The notes under the pieces: generated by a model
Seen by the model: the letters and a program-made list of their open reading frames with translations, nothing else
Databases searched by the model: none
What the model was told of the DNA's origin: nothing
Translations under genes and position numbers: made by a program
Origin: an uncultured Bacteroidales bacterium
GTDB lineage: Bacteria > Bacteroidota > Bacteroidia > Bacteroidales > UBA932
Direction: 5' to 3'
NCBI GenBank assembly: GCA_934680015.1
Contig: CAKUSP010000004.1
Location: 62,001 to 126,000 of the forward strand
DNA: 64,000 nucleotides
Part shown: piece after piece, positions 48,108 through 58,452 of the stretch
Position numbering within the stretch: the stretch's first letter is position 1
How the letters are laid out: every line of letters begins with the position of its first letter

Positions 48108-50606
48108 ATGTATAAAATAACTTGGGATAAAGAAACTGGAGGTGTGCAACTTAACTCGCGCATAGTTGAAGGCACACTGGGGACGAGTCCAAGACCTGTA
48201 TTTTGGGAGGAGCTTGACCTTCTCGGACTTAATGAAAAGGGATGGACTTATCCACATTCTGAAGCACCTCTACTATGGGCGGTAAACAAACAGTATTATT
48301 ATCGTGGAGAATTGTGCTTTGAGGCTAAAGGAGCAAATATATATGATCCAGCGCAGATAATAATGCAACCTGGCAAAGAAAGATTATCCCTTAAGCCAGT
48401 GAACATAAAGAAGATGCTTGACAGATGCCATGAATTTATGTTTTTGCTTGAATCTGAAGCGATAGAGTTTATTCATGATACATACAATCAGTATGTCAGT
48501 GCCCGTAAGAGTGTAGAAGCCGTATCTGCCAATCAACTGGATTATGACCTGTTGGTGCAAAGAATGGAAAAAAAATCCAAGCAAAAAATGGCTATCGTAC
48601 GTGAAGATTGCAATAGTTTTGACATCATGCCTCTTGAAAGCGCACAATCTTCCGGGAAAAAAGTATATCAGACCACTAAGATAGACAAGTTCCTCGCATC
48701 ATTTAGCGGAGGAAAAGACTCACAAGTTGTTCTCGATCTTTGTACAAGGGCTATACCCAGTACAGAGTTTGAAGTGATTTATTCTGATACAGGCTATGAA
48801 CTTCCTCCGTCACTTGAACTTTACAAGACTGTCCAAAAACATTACCATGAGAAATTTCCCGACCTAAAATTTTCTATAGCCAAGAACCATGAAAGTGTCC
48901 TTCACTACTGGGATACCATCGGCACTCCGAGCGACAAACATAGATGGTGTTGCGCAATTATGAAAACAGCTCCATTATATAGATCTCTTAAGGTTGATGG
49001 TAACAGACAAGCAAAAGCACTTGCTTTTGAAGGTGTTAGATCTGAGGAAAGTGCGTTGCGTTCAAATTATGAAAGAATCGGCAAAGGGGTTAAACATGAT
49101 TCTGTCATTAATGCAAGACCTATTCTAAATTGGAATACAACGGAGGTATTCATATATCTTTTTGCGCATAATCTTCATATCAACCAAGCATATAGATTGG
49201 GTAAACCGCGAGTAGGATGCCTAATATGTCCATTCTCTTCACCATGGGATGATATGATTGTTAATACTATGTACAAGAAAGAATTGGAACCATTTCTCTC
49301 TAGACTAGTTGAATACTCAAAACAACGTCATATTCCTAATCTTGAAGAATACATTAAGGAACATAAATGGAAACTTAGAGCTAGCGGTAACAATGTTGGT
49401 TCAAAAACAAAAGTTGTCTTTCTGAAGCTGTTTCCGACTTTTATCGTTCAGGTTTCAAATGCAAGGAAGAGTATTGAAACATGGTTACCTGTTCTAAGTG
49501 AATACTCTATTAGTTATAAATCGAATAGCAAGGTTGTTGGCGAGTTGAAATATAACAAAAATGTATACTCTTTTGACATATTAAAAAAAGACGAAAATAA
49601 TTACACTTTCACTTTACATGAAATTAATGATGCTCAACTTGTTTCTCTAATGAAACGAGTCATTTTTAAAAGCGCATATTGCATTAATTGTGAAGGATGT
49701 GAAGTTGAATGCCCAACAGGTGCACTTAGTGTTTACCCTAAAATATCAATCAACAAACAGAAATGTATTCACTGCCATAAATGTCTCCAATTTCATGACA
49801 ATGGATGCATAGTAGCAAATTCTTTAATTATGAACACTGAAACTAATGCAAAAGGTGGAGGTATCTCACGAATAGGAACATTTGGTATCCATGAAGAATG
49901 GTTACAGGAATACCTAGCAGATCCAGATGGTTTTTGGACTTCCAATTGTCTAGGAAATAAACAAGAACAGAGTTTTAAAGCATGGCTTTTAGATGCAAAT
50001 ATCATCAATGCTCAAAGACAACTAACATTCTTTGGAGAATTTTTAAAAGACCATTACGAGGATGAGCCAGAGCTTATTTGGGAACTTATGTGGACAAACT
50101 ATGCATATGGTTCAATATTGTGTCATTGGTTTATGAATACCATTAATATTGGCCAAGTATTTTCAAAATCTATGCTTGACGAATTAGCATTAAGTGATTT
50201 TGAGGGTTCCCGAAATACGATTACATATGCTATAGGCGGATTCATGCAAATATTCAATTATTCACCTATTGGCAATGTCCTTAATCAAGGGGATAGTGTT
50301 GATAGCAAATCATATATCCGTTCAGGACATTCCGAACTATCATGTACAGCTTTCGCTTATTCATTGTATAAATATGCAGAAGCCAAGAATGTTCGTTCGC
50401 TTAAGGTTTCAGACTTTTATCAAGATGAATGCGAAATAGGACCTGCAAAGGAATTTGCCATTTCCAAATCCATATTCGAAAAATTACTCCGTCAACTCAA
50501 TTCTGCTACGAATCGAGTTTTGATTGCAGAGTTAAACATGGGCCTTGACAGCATTACTCTCCGAGAAGATCTAACATCAATGAGTGTTCTAGAACAGCTT
50601 GTGTAA
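48108..50606 (+). CDS. brxP: Type 4 BREX protein BrxP: PAPS-reductase-family domain, Fe-S domain and DUF4007-like domain
   Basis: 832 aa from the ATG at 48108 (MYKITWDKETGG). A GTG 42 nt upstream adds a Lys/Arg-rich start without a plausible role. SGGKDS at residues 200-205 is the PP-loop of the PAPS reductase/DndC family, which activates sulfur or other groups with ATP. Cys pairs HRWCCAIMK and VGCLICPF fit an Fe-S cluster as in DndC. Around residues 525-570, CINCEGCEVECP and CIHCHKC form a ferredoxin-like two-cluster region. From about 580 the sequence resembles DUF4007. In type 4 BREX this protein stands in place of the PglX methylase, so the self-marking chemistry may involve sulfur. It is the first gene of the operon. 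Confidence 0.85.
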   Translation: MYKITWDKETGGVQLNSRIVEGTLGTSPRPVFWEELDLLGLNEKGWTYPHSEAPLLWAVNKQYYYRGELCFEAKGANIYDPAQIIMQPGKERLSLKPVNIKKMLDRCHEFMFLLESEAIEFIHDTYNQYVSARKSVEAVSANQLDYDLLVQRMEKKSKQKMAIVREDCNSFDIMPLESAQSSGKKVYQTTKIDKFLASFSGGKDSQVVLDLCTRAIPSTEFEVIYSDTGYELPPSLELYKTVQKHYHEKFPDLKFSIAKNHESVLHYWDTIGTPSDKHRWCCAIMKTAPLYRSLKVDGNRQAKALAFEGVRSEESALRSNYERIGKGVKHDSVINARPILNWNTTEVFIYLFAHNLHINQAYRLGKPRVGCLICPFSSPWDDMIVNTMYKKELEPFLSRLVEYSKQRHIPNLEEYIKEHKWKLRASGNNVGSKTKVVFLKLFPTFIVQVSNARKSIETWLPVLSEYSISYKSNSKVVGELKYNKNVYSFDILKKDENNYTFTLHEINDAQLVSLMKRVIFKSAYCINCEGCEVECPTGALSVYPKISINKQKCIHCHKCLQFHDNGCIVANSLIMNTETNAKGGGISRIGTFGIHEEWLQEYLADPDGFWTSNCLGNKQEQSFKAWLLDANIINAQRQLTFFGEFLKDHYEDEPELIWELMWTNYAYGSILCHWFMNTINIGQVFSKSMLDELALSDFEGSRNTITYAIGGFMQIFNYSPIGNVLNQGDSVDSKSYIRSGHSELSCTAFAYSLYKYAEAKNVRSLKVSDFYQDECEIGPAKEFAISKSIFEKLLRQLNSATNRVLIAELNMGLDSITLREDLTSMSVLEQLV

Positions 50607-50608
50607 CA

Positions 50609-51037
50609 ATGGCTCAATCCGATCTCAAAAAAGCATATTATAGGAACCTAATCCTGTCAATGAAAGTAGCAATTTATAATGGTACACCAATAATTGCTAA
50701 ACCAGTGTTTATGCTTACCATATTTCAAATGATTGAGGATGGCATACTATTGGGGAATAATATTACATTTTCTGATGAACTCTGCGAAAGATATTCTAAT
50801 CTATTTCACAAATATAGTAATGGAAAATTAACACCAGTCATTTATCCATACTACTATTTAAACAGTGAAGAGTTTTATTATGTCAAAGGAGACACAAGCA
50901 GGAGGACCCCATCATTATCTTTTATTAAGGAACATGTAGAATACGCTGCCTTGGACGATGAGTTATGGGATCTGCTACAAGACCCAACAGTGAGGAATGA
51001 TTATAGAGAAGCGATAATAAGGAAATTCATTAAATAA
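50609..51037 (+). CDS. Small protein resembling a DNA phosphorothioate-binding (SBD-like) domain
   Basis: 142 aa, between brxP (2-nt gap) and brxC (35-nt gap). It has the pattern I know from the N-terminal, DNA-reading part of McrA-type HNH nucleases: KPVFMLTIFQMIEDG, LFHKYSNGKLTPVIYPYYYLNSEEFYYVKG and FIKEHVEYAALDDELWDLLQDPTVRNDYREAIIRKFI. In some of those proteins this part binds phosphorothioate DNA. No HNH or other nuclease domain is attached. Beside a DndC-like BrxP it may read the modification and pass the signal to BrxC/PglZ. The similarity is by memory and pattern only. Confidence 0.55.
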   Translation: MAQSDLKKAYYRNLILSMKVAIYNGTPIIAKPVFMLTIFQMIEDGILLGNNITFSDELCERYSNLFHKYSNGKLTPVIYPYYYLNSEEFYYVKGDTSRRTPSLSFIKEHVEYAALDDELWDLLQDPTVRNDYREAIIRKFIK

Positions 51038-51072
51038 CACAATCACCTAATTGAATACAAAACTATTAAGAT

Positions 51073-54000
51073 ATGCCATATAGCGATATAGTAACGCTGC
51101 GCCAGATGCGTCCAGCTTACAACATAAAAGAAGAAAAAAAAGGAGAGTGGAAATCATTCATAGCTAATGATCAATTCAATGAGTTATTGAAGAAAGCCAT
51201 CAGTGCAGTCCGAAATAATGATGCAGATAACCATAAATCAATCTGGATTGCAGGTACTTATGGTACAGGTAAGAGTCATGCTGGGGCAGTTCTTCAACAC
51301 CTTTTGTGCGACCCTATTGAAGAAATCGACGATTATATTCAGGAGGAGTACCAAAAAGAAAAGTACAGCCTCCTTCGCAATTCTCTAATTCAACTGCGAC
51401 AAGAAAAACGCCTGTTCCCGATTAACATGTATGGGCAGCAAAGTATTGCGCACGAAGAAGATTTGTCACTTCAGATGCAACGCGAGATAAAACGTGCTTT
51501 GATTGAAGCCGGTCTAAATATTACGGTTAAAACAGATTACGATATGTATATCCAGCATATCGAAAGTCAGCAAGCTTTTTGGGAACAACTCATTGCTCAG
51601 GATGCACAACTTGGAAGTGTAGCCCCTGATGTGAATAAACTCAAACAACGCCTTTATGCAGCGGATCTCGATGTTCTTGATTGCGTTAGGCAGGCACTTA
51701 GAAAGGGCGGTTATGATATTCGCTTGCAAAGTAACAACCTGCAGCAATGGATATTTGAGGTTCAAAAGGCATTACGTGATAAAACTGATTATAACGGAAT
51801 GCTGATAATATGGGATGAATTCACTGAAATACTTACAAGCAGTATAGGCACCCGTTTATTAGTTCAACTACAGCAGATATCTGAAACTATGATGAATCCT
51901 GAAAATGATTCATATTTTCTGTTTATATCTCACCCATCTGCACTTAATTCACTAAAGGAAGACGAACGAGAAAAGACTAAAGGTCGGTACCATTATATTA
52001 CCTACAACATGGAACCGGTCAGTGCATTCAAGATAATGTCCAGGAAGTTTAAAGTAGTGGATATGCCATCGTATCAGACGCGTAGAGAGTATTTCTTTCA
52101 ACAACATCCACATATTCTTGACAAGTTCAGTTTGTCCAGCAACAATAAGGAAGAAACAAAGGAGAACATTCGAGATCTATTTCCATTACATCCGGGTACT
52201 GCCAATCTTGCCACATATTACGCTCGCGAGGCTGGTTCATCAAGTCGTAGTGTATTTGAATTCTTAGCAAGTGATGCGGTTCGTGATTTTCTCGATGACG
52301 AAAATGCTTATATCTTGCAACGCACCATCACTGCAGACTATCTATGGGATTATGTTCAGGAGTATTTCCAAAGTGATACCACAAAATTTGGAGCAGTAAC
52401 TGAAAGGTTTAATAGTCATCATCTTCAGGTTGCAAGTGAAGGAGAGCCATACTTAAAAGTATTCAAAGGAATACTTTTGCTCAATGCTCTTAATAACATA
52501 GCAAACAGTGATACTGTCACTCCGAGCACAGAAAACATTACGAATCTGTTTATCGGCACTGAGATAGAAAATAAATTACCTGAGATACTCGATTTCTTTA
52601 ATGATAAGAGCATTATTCAAAGACAGCCAAATGGTAACTTCAGCATTCTTTTCACCGCACTTCCAGGTGATGAGATTCAAAAAATCAAGGAGCAACTGAA
52701 ATCAACTAGCTATGTATATATAGACCAAGTAATAAAGTTTGGTGAAACAGCAAGATACTTTTTTACAAAAAACCTTCAGAATGTAGTTAGGCCTTATCAA
52801 TTCCAGTTCTTTAGTATTCAAGGAAACGAATATACCTTGATGAACAGAATTGAAAATGCTAAGAAATCTGCCCAACCATACGAAACTTTCTTGGCGATTA
52901 TGGTCGCTAAGGATACTGAAGAACTTCTACGGCTAAAGGATATCGCCGAACGTAACTGTAAGGACGAACGATACTCTACAATAGTTTTCGTGGTGATTGA
53001 TACTGTGATGGGAGAAAAACAATATGAGAGATTCATTGAATACCAGGCAAATGCTCAATGTGCCCAAAGCCATGGTCTGCCACAACAGCACCAGACTTAC
53101 ACAAAACAGGCAGCCGAATTGCTTCAAGAATGGTTAACTCGTATGCGCGGGTCTAACATGACATTCTATCTCGATTCTGATAGCATGACCATTGTAGGTA
53201 GTAAGATGACAAGTACGATAAACAACACCATAGCACCACATATATTTTCTGCTGGACCTGAATCGCTTGAACTTATACGTACAAAAAGCAGTACTACATA
53301 TTGGAAAAAGGCATCTGTAAAAGCAACTGTTGATGCAATTCTTAATTATAACACTAAACAGGATATCTTAGATAAATGTGGTGGACCTGCTCGCCACGTG
53401 GAATTTCTTCTTCAGGATAGTGTTAATGAAAACCTTGAATGGAAAGATAATGTCAGTCCTAAGCACCCACTTAAAAAAGTATGTGACTATGTGGATGAAT
53501 ATCTAAGTGGCCGTCATACAAGCAGAAATCAAAGTTTTAATCTCGGCGAAAAACTAATCGCTTTAACTTCAGCTCCATATGGTTTGTTTCAAAGTTATGC
53601 TCCGATGGCCATGGTCGCTTTCGCTATGCGAAAATATCGTAACGTCATCTACGACATGAACGGGAAGCAGCGCACAGCACAACATCTGGTTGAAGATGTA
53701 GTTGAGATGTTCAAGTCTTGGGAAAGCGGTAAGACTAGTAACAAGTTAAACTTCATGTTTGAAAGCAAGGAAGCTGGAAGTGTTTGCAAAATGTTGAATC
53801 GTTTATTCAAACTGGATAAATTGAAGGGATATTCAGACATAAGTAGCCTAAAAGATGCTCGCTGGGCGGTTCTACATGAATATAGTAAAATCAAGGGCTT
53901 TCCTATGTGGGCTTTGAAATACGCCGATGATTTAGACATAAATGATAATATTCGCTCATTTATTGATAATCTGATGAAAGTGCTACAAGACCCAGAGAGT

Positions 54001-54483
54001 ATGAAAAATCCTAAACTTTTAGATGACACCATTTCAGGATACAACAATTACAGAATGGAACTTGGCAATATCCTTCTGGATAGTCGAGATAACTTCCGTA
54101 AGGGTTTTTACGCTTATATGAAGTCTGTGGATATCGTAAATGTCTTGGATAACGAGATAGATGCAGCACGTCAGTATTTGAATGAACATCTTCAAGGCGA
54201 GGTTGGACTTTGGACTGAAATTGAGGTTAAAGATAAGTTAAAAGACTGGAGAATGTCCCAAAAAACAACTTCCTCTACTGTTTCAACAGCGCCTGTAGGA
54301 CATCAACCATATTCTTTCAATGATAAAGGTGGTGCTGAAACTATTCTTCCTAATGCTCTCAAACAAAAACGCGATGAGGCCATCGAACATCTAAATAATT
54401 GTCCGGATCTAAAAAAAGCATTGGAAGATTTTATTAATTCAGAAGATTACTATACAATTGAGACACTGATGAGATATGTTTAA
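51073..54483 (+). CDS. brxC: BREX protein BrxC (PglY-like P-loop ATPase)
   Basis: 1136 aa, the usual size range for BrxC. Walker A GTYGTGKS is at residues 61-68 and Walker B LIIWDEFTEIL near residue 245. The rest is long and helical with no other recognisable domain. BrxC is a large AAA+-like ATPase required in most BREX types. It overlaps pglZ by 8 nt. The sequence shows no break. Confidence 0.9.
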   Translation: MPYSDIVTLRQMRPAYNIKEEKKGEWKSFIANDQFNELLKKAISAVRNNDADNHKSIWIAGTYGTGKSHAGAVLQHLLCDPIEEIDDYIQEEYQKEKYSLLRNSLIQLRQEKRLFPINMYGQQSIAHEEDLSLQMQREIKRALIEAGLNITVKTDYDMYIQHIESQQAFWEQLIAQDAQLGSVAPDVNKLKQRLYAADLDVLDCVRQALRKGGYDIRLQSNNLQQWIFEVQKALRDKTDYNGMLIIWDEFTEILTSSIGTRLLVQLQQISETMMNPENDSYFLFISHPSALNSLKEDEREKTKGRYHYITYNMEPVSAFKIMSRKFKVVDMPSYQTRREYFFQQHPHILDKFSLSSNNKEETKENIRDLFPLHPGTANLATYYAREAGSSSRSVFEFLASDAVRDFLDDENAYILQRTITADYLWDYVQEYFQSDTTKFGAVTERFNSHHLQVASEGEPYLKVFKGILLLNALNNIANSDTVTPSTENITNLFIGTEIENKLPEILDFFNDKSIIQRQPNGNFSILFTALPGDEIQKIKEQLKSTSYVYIDQVIKFGETARYFFTKNLQNVVRPYQFQFFSIQGNEYTLMNRIENAKKSAQPYETFLAIMVAKDTEELLRLKDIAERNCKDERYSTIVFVVIDTVMGEKQYERFIEYQANAQCAQSHGLPQQHQTYTKQAAELLQEWLTRMRGSNMTFYLDSDSMTIVGSKMTSTINNTIAPHIFSAGPESLELIRTKSSTTYWKKASVKATVDAILNYNTKQDILDKCGGPARHVEFLLQDSVNENLEWKDNVSPKHPLKKVCDYVDEYLSGRHTSRNQSFNLGEKLIALTSAPYGLFQSYAPMAMVAFAMRKYRNVIYDMNGKQRTAQHLVEDVVEMFKSWESGKTSNKLNFMFESKEAGSVCKMLNRLFKLDKLKGYSDISSLKDARWAVLHEYSKIKGFPMWALKYADDLDINDNIRSFIDNLMKVLQDPESMKNPKLLDDTISGYNNYRMELGNILLDSRDNFRKGFYAYMKSVDIVNVLDNEIDAARQYLNEHLQGEVGLWTEIEVKDKLKDWRMSQKTTSSTVSTAPVGHQPYSFNDKGGAETILPNALKQKRDEAIEHLNNCPDLKKALEDFINSEDYYTIETLMRYV

Positions 54484-56893
54484 TGATAATTTTAGCAGTA
54501 TAAACGACTTAAAAGGCTGTGTTAAAAAAGATAAACAGGCTAATGGTCCTGATGCTGCCACGAAAAACAGATATCCCATTCGTTTTGTATTATTTGACAA
54601 TTTCCGTGATTGCTATGAATTTGTTGACTTCCTTCAAAGCGATTGCGACGTTCAAGTAGAAAGTGTAGATCACTGGATTGACCCGTCATATCCTGATATA
54701 ATCATTACACAATATGAGTTGGCGGAAAAGATAAAGGAGCATATAAAAAAGATTTGTCCATCAGATTGTGTGATAGCTCCCTTTTCGGAACTTGCACGTT
54801 TTTATAATAATCAAAAGCGAAAGGATTTTGATGCTCTTTTAAAGACAGTAAAGGGTATTGAGAAAACACCAGATGCACTTGAGAGTAATCAACGTATTTA
54901 TATTCCTGTTGTGGGTCTTGAAGGAAAGATGGAAGTCTTTCAAAATGATAGTCAGATTACAATATGGCGGTTAACATCTGAAGAAAAAGACCTTACATAT
55001 AGATTGATTCTTACAGATAATATTGATTATGGAGTTAAAGGTCTTGAAAGCAAATACACTATCGTAAATAACATTAGAGATTGGTTGAATATCTGGAAGG
55101 ACTCAAAGACCCAGGTTACACCGAATATTATTTGTAAGTCACACTCTATTTTTGCTAATGCAGAGTATGCGCAACCAGACAATGCGTTTAGTTATGCCAC
55201 ATGTACAAATGCTTTCGAATTTCTTACCATTGGTCTACAGCTTTCATTCGGAGGATTACAGCCACTAATTAGTGATGGTGACAATTGGGAAAAATTAGCT
55301 TCAATGATTGACTTATCAAATGGTTTTAAATTTGAAAAGTTTGTACTTAAATATTTCGGTGTGAGCGAAATAGAAGACTACAAAGATTTTATTAAACTTT
55401 GGTTCTCACATCATAGCGTATTCGATAGATGGTTACTTGCTCGTTTTTACATGAACGATAACAGTGAGCAAGAATACCTATGCAAGATCTTGAAGTCTAC
55501 GTCATATTATGGCAATAATGAGTTCATCGAATCAATGGTTTCAACTATCAATAAAGAACCCGAAGACATGGCTATACGCAAGTACAGCCTTCAATATGCT
55601 GCTCGACAGTCTGTTGTTTTATCGGATGCTATTGAAAGCCTGATTTATAGGAAGTTGAATGAATTGTCATTAGAGATAGGCTATACAGGCACTTTGAAGT
55701 ATTTTACTGGTTTGCCTCGAAAGGAAAAAGAATTGGCACTTGTCTGGTATGGACAAAGGCACATTAATAGTGACGATATTAAGCAATTCTATCCTGACCT
55801 GTACAATTATGTGAATGATGGGATTGGCATATCCAATATTCCTGATTGGGTGGATGGGTATTTTAAGAAATACAAAACTGCAAAGATTTCAAATACTTAT
55901 ACTTCAGAAATCGCTGAAAGCATCAACGAACTAAATGCGTCGGAGAGTTCGTTTGACAATTGGTATAACCAATTCAGCACCACATACACTTTATTGAAGA
56001 ATCGTGGTGATATTGAAGTTTTCTACTGGGTCGACGGTCTGGGAGCAGATTGGATTCCGCTTATCAAACAGATTATATCTGAAAAGAATGAGCAGGGGAT
56101 TTTCTTGAATGAAATAATGGTTGCCCGCGCCTTATTGCCGACTAAAACATCAAATAATAAATCTGACCTGCAGCGTTTAATGCCAAATGGCGCTCAACTA
56201 GAAAAAGCAGGGGATCTTGATGGTTTGGCTCATACATCCAATAATATTTGCCCATTTACTCTTATTAAAGAACTTGATTTAGTACGCAATATTATAAATG
56301 AAATTCTTAACAAGTATGCGGGAAAAAAGATTGCTATAATTTCAGATCATGGTCTTAGTTACCTTCCTCAATTAAGACCAGGAAAAAACATGGGAGGGGT
56401 TGATAGCGATCATAATGGACGTATTGCAATACGAAAAACTGCGGATAACACTTCAGATGATAGCTATTTTCGACTTGAAGATAAGAAAACACTTTGTGCT
56501 TTGAAACATGAATCGCTTTGCTCAAAGGTGCCTGCCAATCAAGGCTCACATGGAGGTTGCACACCAGAAGAAACCCTTGTCCCTATTTTCATAATAAGTG
56601 ACTCTAAAGATATAACTAATTGGTCGGCTAGCATAAAAGAAACAGAAATCAGCGGAGTTGATCCTCACTTAAGGTTTATACTCAGGAATCTACCATCTCT
56701 ATATATACCATATGTGATATTTAATAATATCCGATACGAAATACATAAAATTGGACCTGATACCTTTGAAACTGATACTCTTCTACTTGATGGCGATGCT
56801 GCTGATGTCGTATTATGGGTTGGGAACGATTCAAAGACCTATCATATAAAAATCAGCACCGGTGCCCAAACAGACGATTTGTTTGACTTCTAA
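54476..56893 (+). CDS. pglZ: BREX alkaline-phosphatase-superfamily protein PglZ
   Basis: 805 aa. The PglZ domain lies in the C-terminal half: EVFYWVDGLGADWIPLI (about 510-527, the metal-binding Asp), KIAIISDHGLSYLPQL (about 617) and NQGSHGGCTPEETLVPIFI (about 685-705, the His and Glu cluster of the family). PglZ is the one protein shared by all BREX types. It begins inside the brxC 3' end (8-nt overlap), so it is translationally coupled. Confidence 0.92.
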   Translation: MFNDNFSSINDLKGCVKKDKQANGPDAATKNRYPIRFVLFDNFRDCYEFVDFLQSDCDVQVESVDHWIDPSYPDIIITQYELAEKIKEHIKKICPSDCVIAPFSELARFYNNQKRKDFDALLKTVKGIEKTPDALESNQRIYIPVVGLEGKMEVFQNDSQITIWRLTSEEKDLTYRLILTDNIDYGVKGLESKYTIVNNIRDWLNIWKDSKTQVTPNIICKSHSIFANAEYAQPDNAFSYATCTNAFEFLTIGLQLSFGGLQPLISDGDNWEKLASMIDLSNGFKFEKFVLKYFGVSEIEDYKDFIKLWFSHHSVFDRWLLARFYMNDNSEQEYLCKILKSTSYYGNNEFIESMVSTINKEPEDMAIRKYSLQYAARQSVVLSDAIESLIYRKLNELSLEIGYTGTLKYFTGLPRKEKELALVWYGQRHINSDDIKQFYPDLYNYVNDGIGISNIPDWVDGYFKKYKTAKISNTYTSEIAESINELNASESSFDNWYNQFSTTYTLLKNRGDIEVFYWVDGLGADWIPLIKQIISEKNEQGIFLNEIMVARALLPTKTSNNKSDLQRLMPNGAQLEKAGDLDGLAHTSNNICPFTLIKELDLVRNIINEILNKYAGKKIAIISDHGLSYLPQLRPGKNMGGVDSDHNGRIAIRKTADNTSDDSYFRLEDKKTLCALKHESLCSKVPANQGSHGGCTPEETLVPIFIISDSKDITNWSASIKETEISGVDPHLRFILRNLPSLYIPYVIFNNIRYEIHKIGPDTFETDTLLLDGDAADVVLWVGNDSKTYHIKISTGAQTDDLFDF

Positions 56894-56908
56894 ATCGATT
56901 AATTTACG

Positions 56909-58345
56909 ATGAATACAGAAACATGCGATAAGATTAGGCAGTATTTTTCTGCAATGTCTATATATAAAGATCCTGTTTCGACTTCAAGTCTTTTTGTAGG
57001 TCGGAATTTGCCGTCGTTTGTAAAAGACTTCCTTTTAAAGCGTTATATGAATGCGCAAACAGGAGAGATAGACAAGTTAGGTCTTACTCAATTTCTCGAT
57101 ATGGTTATTCCATCGGCGCAGGGAACCGTTAAAGATAGATTACAAAGCGGAGAGGAAGTGATGCTCCTTGCTCGTTTTATAGTCTATATAGATCTTGTGA
57201 AGAATGAGCGTCAATTTGCAATACCGGATTATGGAATTAAGCAAAGAGAAGGTGTCATTCCTGAATATGTTTATACCAAGCATTCCGGCGATTTCGTTGA
57301 AGGGGAAAAATGGGGGATTATCAAACTCTGTCTACTCCCGGACAATGATGGCAAAAGGAACCATATCCAAATGGTGGATTATAAGCCATTTAAGCCATAT
57401 AGTTCGGTTGACATTAACTATCTTGTACAAGCAAGAAAAAACTTCACTACGAGTGAATGGATTGATGTTTTGCTTAGCGCTATGGAATATGATCCGGATG
57501 GATTCGAATCTTTAACTCAAAAAATTGAGTTCCTTACTCGATTACTTATATTTCTTGAACCACGATTAAATGTGGTGGAACTTGCACCGAAAGGTACAGG
57601 TAAGAGTTATGTATTCGGTAATCTTTCAAAATACGGCTGGCTTGTCAGTGGTGGTAAAGTAACCAGAGCCAAGTTGTTCTTTGATAAGACAAAGCAGCAG
57701 AATGGTATCATAAAAAGCCATGATTTCACTGTATTTGATGAGATACAGACTATCGTTTTTCAAGAGCCAGCTGAAATTCAAGCGGCATTGAAATCTTACC
57801 TTGAAAGCGGAAAAACGACCATAGATAATAATGAATTCAGCAGTGAATGCGGTCTAATGCTAATGGGAAACATACCATTGACAGACTCTAATCAACCTAT
57901 GTCTAATTTTTACTTTGAAAACCTGCCAGAAAACTTTAGAGAGTCAGCACTATTGGATCGTTTTCATTGTTTTATTGAAGGTTGGATGCTTCCTCGTGTT
58001 CACAAAGGCATGATATTCAAGGGATGGACGATTAATGTTGAATATTTTTCGGAAATTCTTCATGCAATGCGAACACAAAATTGCTATAGCCTACTATTTG
58101 ATCAACTTACCACTTTTGAAAATAGGGCTGATGTACGAGATAGCACAGCTGTTAAACGTGTTGCCACAGGTTATATGAAACTCTTATTCCCTCACTGGAA
58201 GCGTGTTGAAGATGTAAACCTTGATGAGTTTGAGTCTTATTGCCTTAATCCCGCAATTCGTCGTCGTGGCATTATTAAAGAGCAATGTCATCTCATTGAC
58301 CCAGAATTCAAAACTGCAATGCCAAGAATAGTGGTGAAAAGGTAA
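56909..58345 (+). CDS. brxL: BREX Lon-related protein BrxL, short form
   Basis: 478 aa. Walker A APKGTGKSY is near residue 225 and Walker B FTVFDEIQTI near 272, followed by an arginine-containing sensor region (LLDRFHCFIEGWMLPR). BrxL of other BREX types is about 650-700 aa and has a Lon-like domain at the C-terminus. Here the protein ends soon after the ATPase part, at RGIIKEQCHLIDPEFKTAMPRIVVKR, so that domain is missing. It may be natural for this subtype. It is the last gene of the island, 15 nt after pglZ. Confidence 0.85.
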   Translation: MNTETCDKIRQYFSAMSIYKDPVSTSSLFVGRNLPSFVKDFLLKRYMNAQTGEIDKLGLTQFLDMVIPSAQGTVKDRLQSGEEVMLLARFIVYIDLVKNERQFAIPDYGIKQREGVIPEYVYTKHSGDFVEGEKWGIIKLCLLPDNDGKRNHIQMVDYKPFKPYSSVDINYLVQARKNFTTSEWIDVLLSAMEYDPDGFESLTQKIEFLTRLLIFLEPRLNVVELAPKGTGKSYVFGNLSKYGWLVSGGKVTRAKLFFDKTKQQNGIIKSHDFTVFDEIQTIVFQEPAEIQAALKSYLESGKTTIDNNEFSSECGLMLMGNIPLTDSNQPMSNFYFENLPENFRESALLDRFHCFIEGWMLPRVHKGMIFKGWTINVEYFSEILHAMRTQNCYSLLFDQLTTFENRADVRDSTAVKRVATGYMKLLFPHWKRVEDVNLDEFESYCLNPAIRRRGIIKEQCHLIDPEFKTAMPRIVVKR

Positions 58346-58371
58346 ATTTTGCCTGAAGTTAAAGGATTGTC

Positions 58372-58404
58372 TTTGCTGGAAGTGATTAAAAGTTGCTAAA
58401 TTTG
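58372..58404 (+). promoter_or_regulatory. Promoter of the sialate O-acetylesterase gene
   Basis: TTTG (58372-58375), 21 nt, then TAAATTTG (58397-58404) matches the Bacteroidota consensus. It lies just after brxL, showing that the esterase is not part of the BREX operon. Confidence 0.65.
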
Positions 58405-58452
58405 TGGATAATAGCAAATGAAGCCTAAGTGCTTTCAAAATTGGTATAAGTA

